Below, one piece after another: positions 16,873 through 25,787 of a stretch of DNA of 64,000 nucleotides; position 1 is the stretch's first letter; each line of letters starts with the position of its first letter. A program made the translations under genes and the position numbers. The notes beneath the pieces are model-generated. The model saw nothing but the letters and a program-made list of their open reading frames with translations. It was not told where the DNA came from and searched no databases. This DNA comes from Streptomyces sp. HUAS YS2. GTDB taxonomy: Bacteria > Actinomycetota > Actinomycetes > Streptomycetales > Streptomycetaceae. Location of the stretch: the NCBI RefSeq assembly GCF_033343995.1, contig NZ_CP137573.1, positions 248,001-312,000 of the forward strand, written 5' to 3'.

Positions 16873-17841
16873 ATGCACACCTCGACCGAGCAGTCGACGG
16901 GCTCGTCGCGGACCTCGTCCACGCAGCGGGCGACGACCGTCGCACTGACCGCACTCGCCCCGATGTCCTGGGGCACGACCTACGCGGTGACCACCGAACT
17001 GCTGCCGCCCGGCCACCCGTTGTTCGGCGGACTCATGCGCGCGCTGCCCGCGGGACTGCTCGCGCTGGCGATCACCCGGGTACTGCCCCGCGCCGACTGG
17101 TGGTGGAAGGCCGCCGTTCTCGGGGCGCTCAACATCGGCGCTCTGTTCCCTCTGTTGTTCCTGGCCGCCGAGCGGCTGCCCGGCGGCGTGGCCGCCACCC
17201 TCAGTGCCACGCAGCCGCTGATGGTCGCGGGCCTGGCCGTCGCGGTACTGCACGAGCGGCCGACGGTCTGGCGGCTGAGCTGGGCCGTGATCGGCGTGAT
17301 CGGCGTCGGACTCGTGGTGCTCGGGCCGGGCGCACGCCTCGACCTCGTCGGGATCCTCGCGGCTCTCGGCGGTACGGCCGGCATGGCCGGCGGCGTGGTC
17401 CTGACCAAGCGCTGGGGACGGCCTCCGGGAGTCGGCCCGATGACACTGGCCGGTTGGCAACTCACCTTCGGAGGGCTGCTGTTGCTCCCGCTCACGCTCG
17501 CTTTCGAGGGGGTTCCGGAGCGGATCGACGGCGGGGCCGCCGCCGGGTACCTGTGGCTCGGCAGCATGGGCGGGCTGATCTCCTTCACCCTGTGGTTCCG
17601 CGGGCTGGGGAGGCTGCCGGTCGGCGCGTCCGCGCCGCTGGTGCTGTTGTCCCCGCTCGTCGCGGCCGTCGCCGGCGTCGCGCTCGGCGAGTCGCTCGGC
17701 GCGCTGCAGACCCTGGGGTTCTTCGTCGCCCTGGCCGCGTTGCTCGCCGCCCAGTTCACCGCGCCGGACCTGACCGGCCGTTTCGCGCGCCGCCGCCCTG
17801 CGGCCGACCCCATTCCGACACGAGAAACGCAGATTCGATGA
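16873..17841 (+). CDS. EamA-family (DMT) transporter
   Basis: 322 residues with ten predicted membrane helices in two EamA repeats (first: MSWGTTYAVTTELLPPGHPLFGGLMRALPAGLLAL; second begins near GMAGGVVLTKRWGRPPG). EamA proteins of this type export amino acids or other small metabolites at the cytoplasmic membrane. The first 25 residues are Ser/Thr-rich and probably cytoplasmic. Divergent from the LysR regulator, and its stop overlaps the next gene. The RR-rich tail after residue 305 is cytoplasmic. Confidence 0.9.
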   Translation: MHTSTEQSTGSSRTSSTQRATTVALTALAPMSWGTTYAVTTELLPPGHPLFGGLMRALPAGLLALAITRVLPRADWWWKAAVLGALNIGALFPLLFLAAERLPGGVAATLSATQPLMVAGLAVAVLHERPTVWRLSWAVIGVIGVGLVVLGPGARLDLVGILAALGGTAGMAGGVVLTKRWGRPPGVGPMTLAGWQLTFGGLLLLPLTLAFEGVPERIDGGAAAGYLWLGSMGGLISFTLWFRGLGRLPVGASAPLVLLSPLVAAVAGVALGESLGALQTLGFFVALAALLAAQFTAPDLTGRFARRRPAADPIPTRETQIR

Positions 17842-17852
17842 GGACGCATTCC

Positions 17853-18632
17853 ATGACCGACATCGCCACGGACGCAGACATTCGCATGACGCCCGACCCC
17901 CTGGGCACCCCCCGCACGATCGCCGTGCTCGGCGCCACCGGAATGGTCGGCAGCCGCGTGATCGCGGAGGCGCTCGTACGCGGCCACCGTGTGCTGGCCC
18001 TGTCCCGCAAGCCCGTCGGCGACCACCCGGACGTCACCCCGGTCCCCGTCGACGCGACCGACACGGACGCCCTGCGCGAAGCCCTCTCCGGTTCGGCCGG
18101 GCACCCCGCCGCGGACGCCGTCGTGCTGGCCGTGCGCACCGAACCGGTCGACGAGGCCTTCCTCGTCGGCACCACCCGCGCAGTGCTCGACATCGCCGCG
18201 GAACTCCGGATCCGGGTCCTCGTGGTCGGCGGCGCCGGCGCGTTGCGCAGCCCCGGCGACGAGGATCTCCTCGTCGCCGACAACCCCGCCTTCGTGCCGG
18301 ACGCGCTGAAGCCGGTCGCCGCCGCCGGAATCTCCCAACTCCGCGCCTGCCAGGGCCACTCCCACGAGGACTGGGTGTACCTCAGCCCGCCCGCGCTCCT
18401 CGAGCCCGGCGACCGCACCGGCCGCTACCGGCGCGGCACCACCACGATGCTGGCCACCGACGACGGCCGGTCGTGGATCAGCGCCGAGGACCTCGCGGTC
18501 GCCGCCGTCGACGAACTCGAGTCTCCCGGCGCCCACGCCCACATCACCGTCGCGCACGCGGAGTCCGACGCCGAGTCCGACGCCGAGTCCGACGCCGGTG
18601 TCCGGGCCGCGTCCGGCCGGCGCCCTCAGTAG
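17853..18632 (+). CDS. NAD(P)H-binding atypical SDR (NmrA/SDR5-like)
   Basis: 259 residues. The Rossmann entry is IAVLGATGMVGSRVIAEALVRGHRVLALSRKP (GATGxxG), followed by VDATDTDALREAL and VLVVGGAGALRSP, the pattern of atypical SDRs that bind NAD(P)H but often lack the Tyr-x3-Lys pair. The ATG at 17853 has GAGGAC seven bases upstream and is preferred; an ATG at 17838 overlaps the EamA stop and would add five residues. It forms an operon with the transporter under the LysR regulator. The C-terminus carries three identical ESDA repeats (18561-18596). Confidence 0.85.
   Translation: MTDIATDADIRMTPDPLGTPRTIAVLGATGMVGSRVIAEALVRGHRVLALSRKPVGDHPDVTPVPVDATDTDALREALSGSAGHPAADAVVLAVRTEPVDEAFLVGTTRAVLDIAAELRIRVLVVGGAGALRSPGDEDLLVADNPAFVPDALKPVAAAGISQLRACQGHSHEDWVYLSPPALLEPGDRTGRYRRGTTTMLATDDGRSWISAEDLAVAAVDELESPGAHAHITVAHAESDAESDAESDAGVRAASGRRPQ
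18561..18596 (+). repeat. Three 12-base tandem repeats in the SDR gene tail
   Basis: GAGTCCGACGCC occurs three times in a row without change. It encodes the ESDA repeats at the extreme C-terminus, outside the Rossmann fold, so copy number probably varies freely between strains. Confidence 0.85.
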
Positions 18633-18656
18633 CGCCGAGCCCGGTGGGCCGACCGC

Positions 18657-19526
18657 TCACCAGCGGAGGGCCGTGAAGTCGATCGGCCGGGGGCGCATCC
18701 CCTGCGCCCGCTCGGCCAGAGCCCGCAGCCTGCCGGACATCTCCTCCGCCGGCAGGCTCCGGCGCCCTCCGTGGCCCGGCAGGACGTGCTCGAACCGCAG
18801 ACGGCCGGCCACCCGGTCCAAGGAGGCCGCCAACTCCTCGATGGAGTACCAGGTCACGCTCTCCGCGATCTCCAAGTCGCCGGTCATGCGCGACCAGTAG
18901 AAGCTGTCACCGCTGAAGCAGTAACGGTCGTCGGCCAGATAGAGCACGCTGCCCCGGGTATGGCCGGGCAGCGGCACGGCCGTGACTCCCTCGCCGATCT
19001 GCACGTCCTCCAGCCCGCGGATCACCTGGTCCGCGTCCGGTGCCGCGTCGAGGTCGCCCTCGTGGATCCAGAGCCTGGCGCCGAAGTGATCCGCGTACTG
19101 GCGGCCGTGCGCGGCGTGGTCGCGGTGGGTGAGGAGCACGTCGGTGACGGGCCCCTCGGCCGCGTACCGGTCGGCGAGGGACGCACTCCAGCGCGGGGTG
19201 TCGATCATCATCACCGTGCCGGAAGGCCTCAGGAGCAGGTAGGAATTGGCGCCGGCGGTGCGGGTGGCGTTGTGTCCGCAGGCGAGTACGTGGTCGTCCA
19301 GGGCCAGCGGGAAGGGATCCGTCGTCGGGTCCAGTTTTCCGGATTCCGGGCGGATCGAACGGGTGTGACAGGCGAACACGGCAGCGTGTAAGTGCTGCGT
19401 CTCCGTCTCGTTCGTCGGCGCCCGGAGCAGGCGCGACTTTCCTTCCGCTTCGTCGATCAACTCGGGCGCGAACTGCCGCGCGACATCGCAATTGGTGCAC
19501 CGGTCGTCCACGTACCAGCCGTCCAT
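18657..19526 (-). CDS. MBL-fold metallo-hydrolase with N-terminal CxxC module
   Basis: 289 residues. The metal site LLTHRDHAAHG (HxxDH form of the MBL HxHxDH motif), PLPGHTRGS, FSGDSFYW and LPGHGG show a beta-lactamase-fold hydrolase. The first 20 residues (VDDRCTNCDVARQFAPELI) contain a CxxC pair resembling half of a ferredoxin-type metal site; the first His of HxHxDH is replaced by Thr-His order, so the exact metal ligands should be checked in a model. ATG at 19526 has GGGGAGGAG upstream. Stands alone; substrate unknown. Confidence 0.85.
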   Translation of the reverse strand: MDGWYVDDRCTNCDVARQFAPELIDEAEGKSRLLRAPTNETETQHLHAAVFACHTRSIRPESGKLDPTTDPFPLALDDHVLACGHNATRTAGANSYLLLRPSGTVMMIDTPRWSASLADRYAAEGPVTDVLLTHRDHAAHGRQYADHFGARLWIHEGDLDAAPDADQVIRGLEDVQIGEGVTAVPLPGHTRGSVLYLADDRYCFSGDSFYWSRMTGDLEIAESVTWYSIEELAASLDRVAGRLRFEHVLPGHGGRRSLPAEEMSGRLRALAERAQGMRPRPIDFTALRW

Positions 19527-19794
19527 GGCTTGACTCCTCCCCCTGGGAACGCCCCCGAATCGGGTCGCTTTTCCAGGGATATCCCACCTCGTGCGCGGCC
19601 GAAAGATCGTGCCGGTCTTGCATTTCGGTGGTCGAGTCGAATCCCGTCCGGCACCACGACGGCGTGGGCGAGTGAGCGTCGGGGACGTGGGTGCGGAATC
19701 GGGTGTGCGCATGTCGGTCGCACGTGATAGTCACTACGTCCACGGGGGCACTGATCATCGCTGTCCCCGTTCGTACACAGCAAGGGGTGGGGAC

Positions 19795-20772
19795 ATGGCG
19801 TTGCTCCGTGATTGGGGGCTCACGCTGGGAAGATGGGCCGTCCGGCCCGAGGCGCGACTTGTGCGGGACGGCGACGATCCGGACGTGGAACGGGTGCGCG
19901 TGGCGGCCGCCGCCGCGGAGTGGGCCGTCGTGCGGGACGTGCTGGGGGCACGGCCGGAGAGTGCGGACCGTACGGGGCTGCTGTGGGCGGTGGCCGACAC
20001 GGCGGGAGTGGAGCGCTGGATCGGGGACGTGCTGAAGGCGGAGCCCGAGTCGGCGCTGGCGCTGACGGTGGCGGGTATCCGGTACATCAGTTGGGGCTGG
20101 GAGGCCCGGACGGCCGCTCGGGCGAAGGACGTCTCGCGGGAGCAGTTCGAGGTGTTCCATTCCCGGCTGCGCGAGGCCGAGGAGTACCTGTACAAGGCGG
20201 CTGAGCGGGAGCCGGGCTGGACCTCGCCCTGGTACGGCCTGCAGATCTCCGGCCGCGGGCTGCAGGTCGGGCAGGTCATGGCACGCCGCCGGTTCGAGGC
20301 GACCGTGCGCCGTGACCCGTACCACCTGGGGGCGCACACGCAGCAGTTGCAGCAGATCTGCGAGAAGTGGGGCGGCTCGCACGAGGAGATGCACGCGTTC
20401 GCCCGCGCGTCGGCGCTCGGCGCTCCCGGCGGCACGCTGCTCGGCCGGCTGGTGCCGGACGCGCACATCGAGCAGTGGCTGTCGCTCGACTCGGGGCCGG
20501 ACGCCGCGTACATGTGCCGGCCGGAGGTGGTGGAGTCGCTGCGCGAGGCGGCGGACCGCTCGTACCGGCACCCGGACTTCGTCGCTGCGGGCCCCGGGCT
20601 GGGGCTGCTGAACAGTTTCGCGATGGCGTTCTCGCTGGCCGGGGACGCGGGTGGCGCCCGGGAGTGCTTCCAGGCGACGGAGGGGCGCGTCACGGAGTCC
20701 CCGTGGGACTACCTCAACGGCTCCGATCCTGTCGCGGCCTACCGCAAGCACCGCTCGTCCGCCGGGCGCTGA
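19795..20772 (+). CDS. Conserved streptomycete protein with TPR-like helical repeats
   Basis: 325 residues, no signal peptide or membrane helix. It is almost all helical, with repeat-like units such as EAEEYLYKAAEREPGWTSPWYGLQISGRGLQVG and RRFEATVRRDPYHLGAHTQQLQQI that resemble TPR/SEL1-type scaffolds; motif SWGWEARTAARAKDVS is typical of a DUF4034-like family in streptomycetes. ATG at 19795 follows AGGGGTGGGG. The 268 bases before it (19527-19794) hold no gene and no clear signal. It sits just before the HSP90-TPR pair on the same strand, which may be chance. Function unknown. Confidence 0.75.
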   Translation: MALLRDWGLTLGRWAVRPEARLVRDGDDPDVERVRVAAAAAEWAVVRDVLGARPESADRTGLLWAVADTAGVERWIGDVLKAEPESALALTVAGIRYISWGWEARTAARAKDVSREQFEVFHSRLREAEEYLYKAAEREPGWTSPWYGLQISGRGLQVGQVMARRRFEATVRRDPYHLGAHTQQLQQICEKWGGSHEEMHAFARASALGAPGGTLLGRLVPDAHIEQWLSLDSGPDAAYMCRPEVVESLREAADRSYRHPDFVAAGPGLGLLNSFAMAFSLAGDAGGARECFQATEGRVTESPWDYLNGSDPVAAYRKHRSSAGR

Positions 20773-20877
20773 CCAGGGCGCGCGCGTACCGAGCGCCCTC
20801 CCCTCACTCCTCTTCCGACCGTCTTCCCGCCCGCTCCGTTCGCCGGCTCGGGCGCGCACACCGAAAGACTCCGCCGG

Positions 20878-22740
20878 GTGTCCCCTTCAGAGACCGCCCA
20901 CACGTTCCAGGTCGACTTGCGCGGCCTGGTCGACCTGCTCTCCCACCACCTCTATTCGAGCCCCCGCGTCTACCTGCGCGAGCTGCTGCAGAACGCCGTG
21001 GACGCCATCACCGCCCGGCAGGCCGTGACCCCCGGCGCGCCCGGCTCCATCACGGTGCGCACGGGTGACACCCTGACCGTCACCGACACCGGCATCGGCC
21101 TGACCGAGGCCGACGTGCACCGGTTTCTCGCCACCATCGGGCGCAGCTCGAAGCGGACCGCCGACGGCGCGCTGGACGGCGCCGGGCTCGACGCCGCGCG
21201 CGGCGAGTTCATCGGCCAGTTCGGCATCGGACTGCTCGCCTGCTTCGTCGTCGCCGACGAGATCACCGTGCTCAGCCGGACCGCGACCGACCCGTCGGCC
21301 CCGGCCGTCGAGTGGATCGGCCACTCCGACGGCCGGTACACGATCCGTACGCTGCCCGCCTCGGCGGTGCCGGAGCCGGGCACGACCGTCCGGCTCACGC
21401 CGCGCGCCGACAACGCGGAATGGACGAGCCCGGAACAGGTCGTCTCGCTGGCCCGGCACTACGGCGGTCTGCTGCGCCACGAGGTCACGGTCGTCGGCCC
21501 GCGCGGCGAGGCCCACCGGGTCAACGAGGCGCCCCCGTGGGAGCAGTCGCACCGGTCCCCGCTGGCCCGGCGCGAGGCGCTGACCGCGTACTGCCGGAAC
21601 CTGTTCGACTTCACCCCGCTCGACACGATCGAGCTCGACCTGCCGGCGGCCGGCCTGCGCGGCGTGGCCTACGTCCTTCCCACCGCCGTGAGCCCGGCGC
21701 AGCGCGCGGGGCACCGGGTGCACCTGAAGGGCATGCTGCTCACCGACCAGGCGCCGGAGCTGCTGCCGGAGTGGGCGTTCTTCGTGCGCTGTGTGGTCGA
21801 CACGACGAGCCTGCGGCCGACCGCGTCGCGGGAGGCGCTGTACGAGGACGGCACGCTGTCCGCCGTACGGGACGCCCTGGGCGACCGGATCCGTGACTGG
21901 CTCACCGGGCTCGCCGCCAGCAACCCGTCGCTGCTGCACCGGTTCATCGACACGCACCACCTCGCGGTCAAGGCGCTCGCCCGCTACGACGACGAGCTGC
22001 TGCGCATCGTGCTGCCCTGGCTGCCGTTCGAGACCACCGACGGCAACGTCACGCTGGAGGAGTTCGCGCGGACGCATCCGACGCTGCTGGTCACCCGGAG
22101 CGTCGAGGAGTTCCGCCAGGTCGCCCCGATCGCCTCGGCCGCCGGCCTGGGCGTCGTCAACGGCGGCTACACGTACGACCGGGATCTCGTGCACCGGCTC
22201 CCGGAGATCCGCCCCGGCACGGCCGTCACGGACCTCGACCCGGCCACGGTCACCGCCCATCTCGACGCCGTGGACCCGACCGCCGAGCTGCGTGCGGCGG
22301 CCTTCCTCGGCGTCGCGCGCGAGACGATCGGCGTGCACGACTGCGACGTCGTGCTGCGCGACTTCCAGCCCGTCACCGCGCCCGCGCTGCTCCTCGACAA
22401 CCGGGACGCGCGCCACGAGCGGACCAGGTCCGGCCTCGCCGCCGACAGCGACGGCCTGTGGGCGGACATCCTCGGTTCGCTGCGGCAGGAGACACCGCGC
22501 GCCCAACTCGTCCTGAACCACCTCAACCCGCTGGTCCGCCAGGCGATCACGATCACCGAGCGCGGCCTGGCGGTCACCACCGCCGAGGCCCTCTACGGCC
22601 AGGCGCTGCTGCTCAGCCGCCGCCCGCTCCGGGCGAGCGAGAGCGCGCTCCTCAACCGGGCCTTCATCGGCCTGCTCACCCACGCCATGCACCACCCGGG
22701 CACGGCCACGCCAGACTCCGAGCCCCGGAAGGACATCTGA
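20878..22740 (+). CDS. HSP90 family chaperone (HtpG-like, divergent)
   Basis: 620 residues. The GHKL ATPase motifs are complete: E35-LLQNAVDA (motif with N39), D70-TGIGL and GQFGIGLLACF at 113-123, so ATP binding and hydrolysis are expected. The middle domain is present (LRGVAYVLPTAV, ASREALYEDGTL). The dimerisation end is shortened relative to classical HtpG, which is about 630 residues with a longer C-domain. GTG at 20878 is the only sensible start, though its ribosome site is weak. The stop overlaps the start of a 1001-residue TPR protein (TGATG), so the two are made together, recalling eukaryotic HSP90 and its TPR co-chaperones. Confidence 0.88.
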   Translation: MSPSETAHTFQVDLRGLVDLLSHHLYSSPRVYLRELLQNAVDAITARQAVTPGAPGSITVRTGDTLTVTDTGIGLTEADVHRFLATIGRSSKRTADGALDGAGLDAARGEFIGQFGIGLLACFVVADEITVLSRTATDPSAPAVEWIGHSDGRYTIRTLPASAVPEPGTTVRLTPRADNAEWTSPEQVVSLARHYGGLLRHEVTVVGPRGEAHRVNEAPPWEQSHRSPLARREALTAYCRNLFDFTPLDTIELDLPAAGLRGVAYVLPTAVSPAQRAGHRVHLKGMLLTDQAPELLPEWAFFVRCVVDTTSLRPTASREALYEDGTLSAVRDALGDRIRDWLTGLAASNPSLLHRFIDTHHLAVKALARYDDELLRIVLPWLPFETTDGNVTLEEFARTHPTLLVTRSVEEFRQVAPIASAAGLGVVNGGYTYDRDLVHRLPEIRPGTAVTDLDPATVTAHLDAVDPTAELRAAAFLGVARETIGVHDCDVVLRDFQPVTAPALLLDNRDARHERTRSGLAADSDGLWADILGSLRQETPRAQLVLNHLNPLVRQAITITERGLAVTTAEALYGQALLLSRRPLRASESALLNRAFIGLLTHAMHHPGTATPDSEPRKDI

Positions 22741-25700
22741 TGCTGGACACCCCCGAGGCCGTGGTCGAGGCGCTCCGCGAGAACCACGACCGTCCGCACG
22801 GCCTGCCGCGCACCATCACCGCCGAGGAGCTCGTCGAGGCGGCCGAGCAGTTCGAGAAGCCCGACGTCCTGGTCACGGCCCTGCTGGAGCTGATGACGGC
22901 GTACGAGTTCACCGGCGAGCACCGCAAGTCGCCCGTCGTCTTCGCGCGGCTGCTGAAGCTGTGGGACACCGCTGCCGAGTCGTTCAGCGAGTGGGAGGCC
23001 CACCAGGTCTTCTGGCGCTTCAAGTGGGTGACGACGTCCCTGCTGCAGGTGCCGGAGGTGCCGCTGGCCACGGTCGACGGCTGGATCGACCGGATGCGCG
23101 AGCGGTACGAGGCTGCCGAGCACGGCATGCAGCCGGTGGCGGCGATGCGCTACCACGTCGCGGCGCACACCGGCACCGGCGTCGTCGAGGCCCACGAGCT
23201 GTGGGCGACCCGGCCCCGTACGGAGCTGAGCGACTGCGAGGCGTGCGAGACCCGGCACCTCGCCGTCCACCGGGCGACGTCGGGTGACGACGCCGGCGCA
23301 TTGGAGGAGTGGCGGCCGGTCCTCGAAGGGGCCATGAGCTGCACCGAGGAGCCGCAGATGAGCCAGGCGCGGGCGCTGCTCCCGCTGCTGCGCACCGGCC
23401 GCACGGACGAGGCCCGCTCGCACCATCTCACCGGCTACCGCCGGGTCCGTGGCAACACCGGCATGCAGGACGAGGTCGGTCTGCACCTGGAATTCTGCGC
23501 GCTCTCGCGCAACGAGGGCCGGGGTCTGGAGATCCTGGCCGAGAACCGGCCGCTGTTCGAGACGACCGGCGCGCCGCTGGCGCGGCTGGGCTTCCTCACC
23601 GGCGCCGAGGTGCTGCTCGCCCGCCTCGTCGAGGACGGACACGCCGACACCGCCGTCGCCGGGCCGCCCGGACGGAACTGGACCGCGGGCGAACTCCTGG
23701 CCCATGTCCGCTCCGAGGCGGACCCGCTGAGCGCCGCGTTCGACGCGCGCAACGGCACCTCGGCCGTCGGCGACGAGCGCCGGAGCCGTCTCGCGCGGCG
23801 CCCGCTCCTGGACGAGCCGCTGCCGCTGGGACTGCGCACGTCGGTCACCCGCGCGGCGGCGGGTGTGCCGGCCGCGCTCCCGGCGCCCGCCGCGGGACCC
23901 GCCGTTCCCGAGGACTTCGTCGCCCTGGTGCGCGAGGCGCGGCGGATGGCGAACGAGGGGCACCCCGGGGACACGCGGCTCTGGACCCGTATCGCCGAGC
24001 GTCTGGCCGACGGCAGCGCCACGCACGACGATCGTCTCGGACCGGAGGACCTGCTGCGGGCCGAGCTCGCCGAGCAGCGTGCCTTCCAGCTCTCGCAGAA
24101 GGGGCGTGACGCGGAGAGCATCACCGAACTGACTCAGGCCGCCGAGCTGTTCGGGCGTCTGGGCATGCCGTGGCACGCGCTGTCCGCACGGTCGCGCGCG
24201 GTCGCCTGGTCGACCAGGCCCGGTGACGGCGACGCGGACGGGGCCTCGGCCGGGAACGCCGACGACGACGCGTCGCTGGACCCCGACGCGATCCGGGCCG
24301 ATGTCGACGAGGTGCTGCGCGAGGCGGAGCGCCTGAAGGCCGAGGCCCCGCTCACGGGCGAGAACCCCGGGGAGGGCGAGGCCGCGGCGGGGGTCGACGT
24401 GGCGGTGGAGCGGGTGCTCGCCCATCTCGGCGTGCTGTACTCCTGTACGTTCGCCGCCTACCAGGAGCTGCTGCGGCAGGAGCCGGAGCCCGCCGACTCC
24501 GCCGTCGCGTGGTTCGAGGCGTCCGCCCGTACGCTGCACACCGAGGCGGAGCGGCTGTCCGTCCCCCACCAGGTCGCGAACGCACGGCAGTTCGTCGCGG
24601 ACGTGGCGGGCCGGCGCGGTGACCTCGCCCTCGCCGAGTCGCAGCTGCGCGCAGCCCTGAAGGACATCGAAGCGTCCGAACGGCCCTGGCGCGGTTCGCG
24701 TCCGCGCGCGCTGCTGGCGCAGATCCTGATCCCGAACCAGGGGCACGCGGAGGCGACGGAGCTGCTGCACCGGGCTATCGCCGACGCGGTCCGCTACGAC
24801 GACGCGGACTTCCCGATGGCGCCGACGTACGCGCTGCTCGGCCACGCCGCCTCGCATCTCGGCGACTTCGCCGGTGCCGTGCGCCACCTCTCCGAGGGGG
24901 CCGCGCGGTACGACCAGGAGGAGGCGCACAACGAGGCCGCCGACCTGCGGCTCCAGCTGGCGGACGTGCTGGCGCGGACCGGGCAGCAGGCCGACGCCGT
25001 CGCCGTGCTGGAGTCCGTGCTCTCCGACGAGGCCGCCGGTTCGCTGCACGAGCGGCTGGCCGCGCAGGCACGGCTGACGCTGGCGCGCGGGCTGCGGGAG
25101 CTGGAGGAGTACCTGGCCTCGGCCGAGGAGTTCCTGCGGCTGGCGGACACGGTGGCCGCGTGGGAGGAGGACCGCGAGATCCACACGCTGGTCGCGGTCG
25201 AGTCGGCGACCACGCTGGCCATGGCCGACCGCTGGGACGCCGCGGGCACGGCGTACGAGCGGGCTCTCGCGGCGCACGCGGAGGCGCCGAACCCGGGTCT
25301 GATCACCCAGATGATGTGCGAGTTCGCCCGCCTCACCATGCTGTCCCGGGGCCCCGACGGTCTGGAGACGGCACTGGACCACCTGAAGCAGGCCGACGCG
25401 GTGCGTGCCGCCGTGCCGGAAGGCACGGAGGACTTCGTCCCCTGGTACGAGAGCGGTTCGGTGCACTACCGGCGCGCCCGCGTCCTGGCGGAGGCCGAGC
25501 GCTTCCCGGAGGCCCTGGCCGAGGCGGAAGCCGCCATCGCCGCCCACGAGCAGGGCGGGGAGCAGGGCGAGATGCCGCGTGCGGAGGCCGTCCGGATCGC
25601 CGCCCTGATCGAGGGCAACGGTCTGGGCCGGTTCAAGGAGGCCATCGCCCGGCTGACGACCGCGGCGGCCCGCTGCCGGAAGGCGGACCTGTCCGAGGCG

Positions 25701-25745
25701 GCGCAGATACTCGACGCCCTGCGACAGGACTACATGGCGCGGTAG
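22740..25745 (+). CDS. Large TPR-repeat protein coupled to the HSP90 gene
   Basis: 1001 residues, soluble, built of helical pairs. TPR-like units are clearest in the C-terminal half: ELLHRAIADAVRYDDADFPMAPTYALLGHAASHLGDFAGAVRHL, then AYERALAAHAEAPNP and PEALAEAEAAIAAHE. Acidic, low-complexity linkers lie near residues 495-520. ATG at 22740 overlaps the upstream TGA. No enzyme motif was recognised. By analogy with TPR co-chaperones it may bind the HSP90 product or its clients, but an EEVD-like tail on the HSP90 is absent, so any contact must be different. Confidence 0.85.
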   Translation: MLDTPEAVVEALRENHDRPHGLPRTITAEELVEAAEQFEKPDVLVTALLELMTAYEFTGEHRKSPVVFARLLKLWDTAAESFSEWEAHQVFWRFKWVTTSLLQVPEVPLATVDGWIDRMRERYEAAEHGMQPVAAMRYHVAAHTGTGVVEAHELWATRPRTELSDCEACETRHLAVHRATSGDDAGALEEWRPVLEGAMSCTEEPQMSQARALLPLLRTGRTDEARSHHLTGYRRVRGNTGMQDEVGLHLEFCALSRNEGRGLEILAENRPLFETTGAPLARLGFLTGAEVLLARLVEDGHADTAVAGPPGRNWTAGELLAHVRSEADPLSAAFDARNGTSAVGDERRSRLARRPLLDEPLPLGLRTSVTRAAAGVPAALPAPAAGPAVPEDFVALVREARRMANEGHPGDTRLWTRIAERLADGSATHDDRLGPEDLLRAELAEQRAFQLSQKGRDAESITELTQAAELFGRLGMPWHALSARSRAVAWSTRPGDGDADGASAGNADDDASLDPDAIRADVDEVLREAERLKAEAPLTGENPGEGEAAAGVDVAVERVLAHLGVLYSCTFAAYQELLRQEPEPADSAVAWFEASARTLHTEAERLSVPHQVANARQFVADVAGRRGDLALAESQLRAALKDIEASERPWRGSRPRALLAQILIPNQGHAEATELLHRAIADAVRYDDADFPMAPTYALLGHAASHLGDFAGAVRHLSEGAARYDQEEAHNEAADLRLQLADVLARTGQQADAVAVLESVLSDEAAGSLHERLAAQARLTLARGLRELEEYLASAEEFLRLADTVAAWEEDREIHTLVAVESATTLAMADRWDAAGTAYERALAAHAEAPNPGLITQMMCEFARLTMLSRGPDGLETALDHLKQADAVRAAVPEGTEDFVPWYESGSVHYRRARVLAEAERFPEALAEAEAAIAAHEQGGEQGEMPRAEAVRIAALIEGNGLGRFKEAIARLTTAAARCRKADLSEAAQILDALRQDYMAR

Positions 25746-25787
25746 GAGGTCGGGGGCGTTCCTTTCGGCGACGGAGGGGAGGCCCCC

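Noticed and set aside
22593..25547. 984-codon minus-strand open frame opposite the TPR gene
   Set aside because: Antisense shadow with low-complexity Arg/Gly/Val composition; the plus frame carries TPR units and a coupled start.
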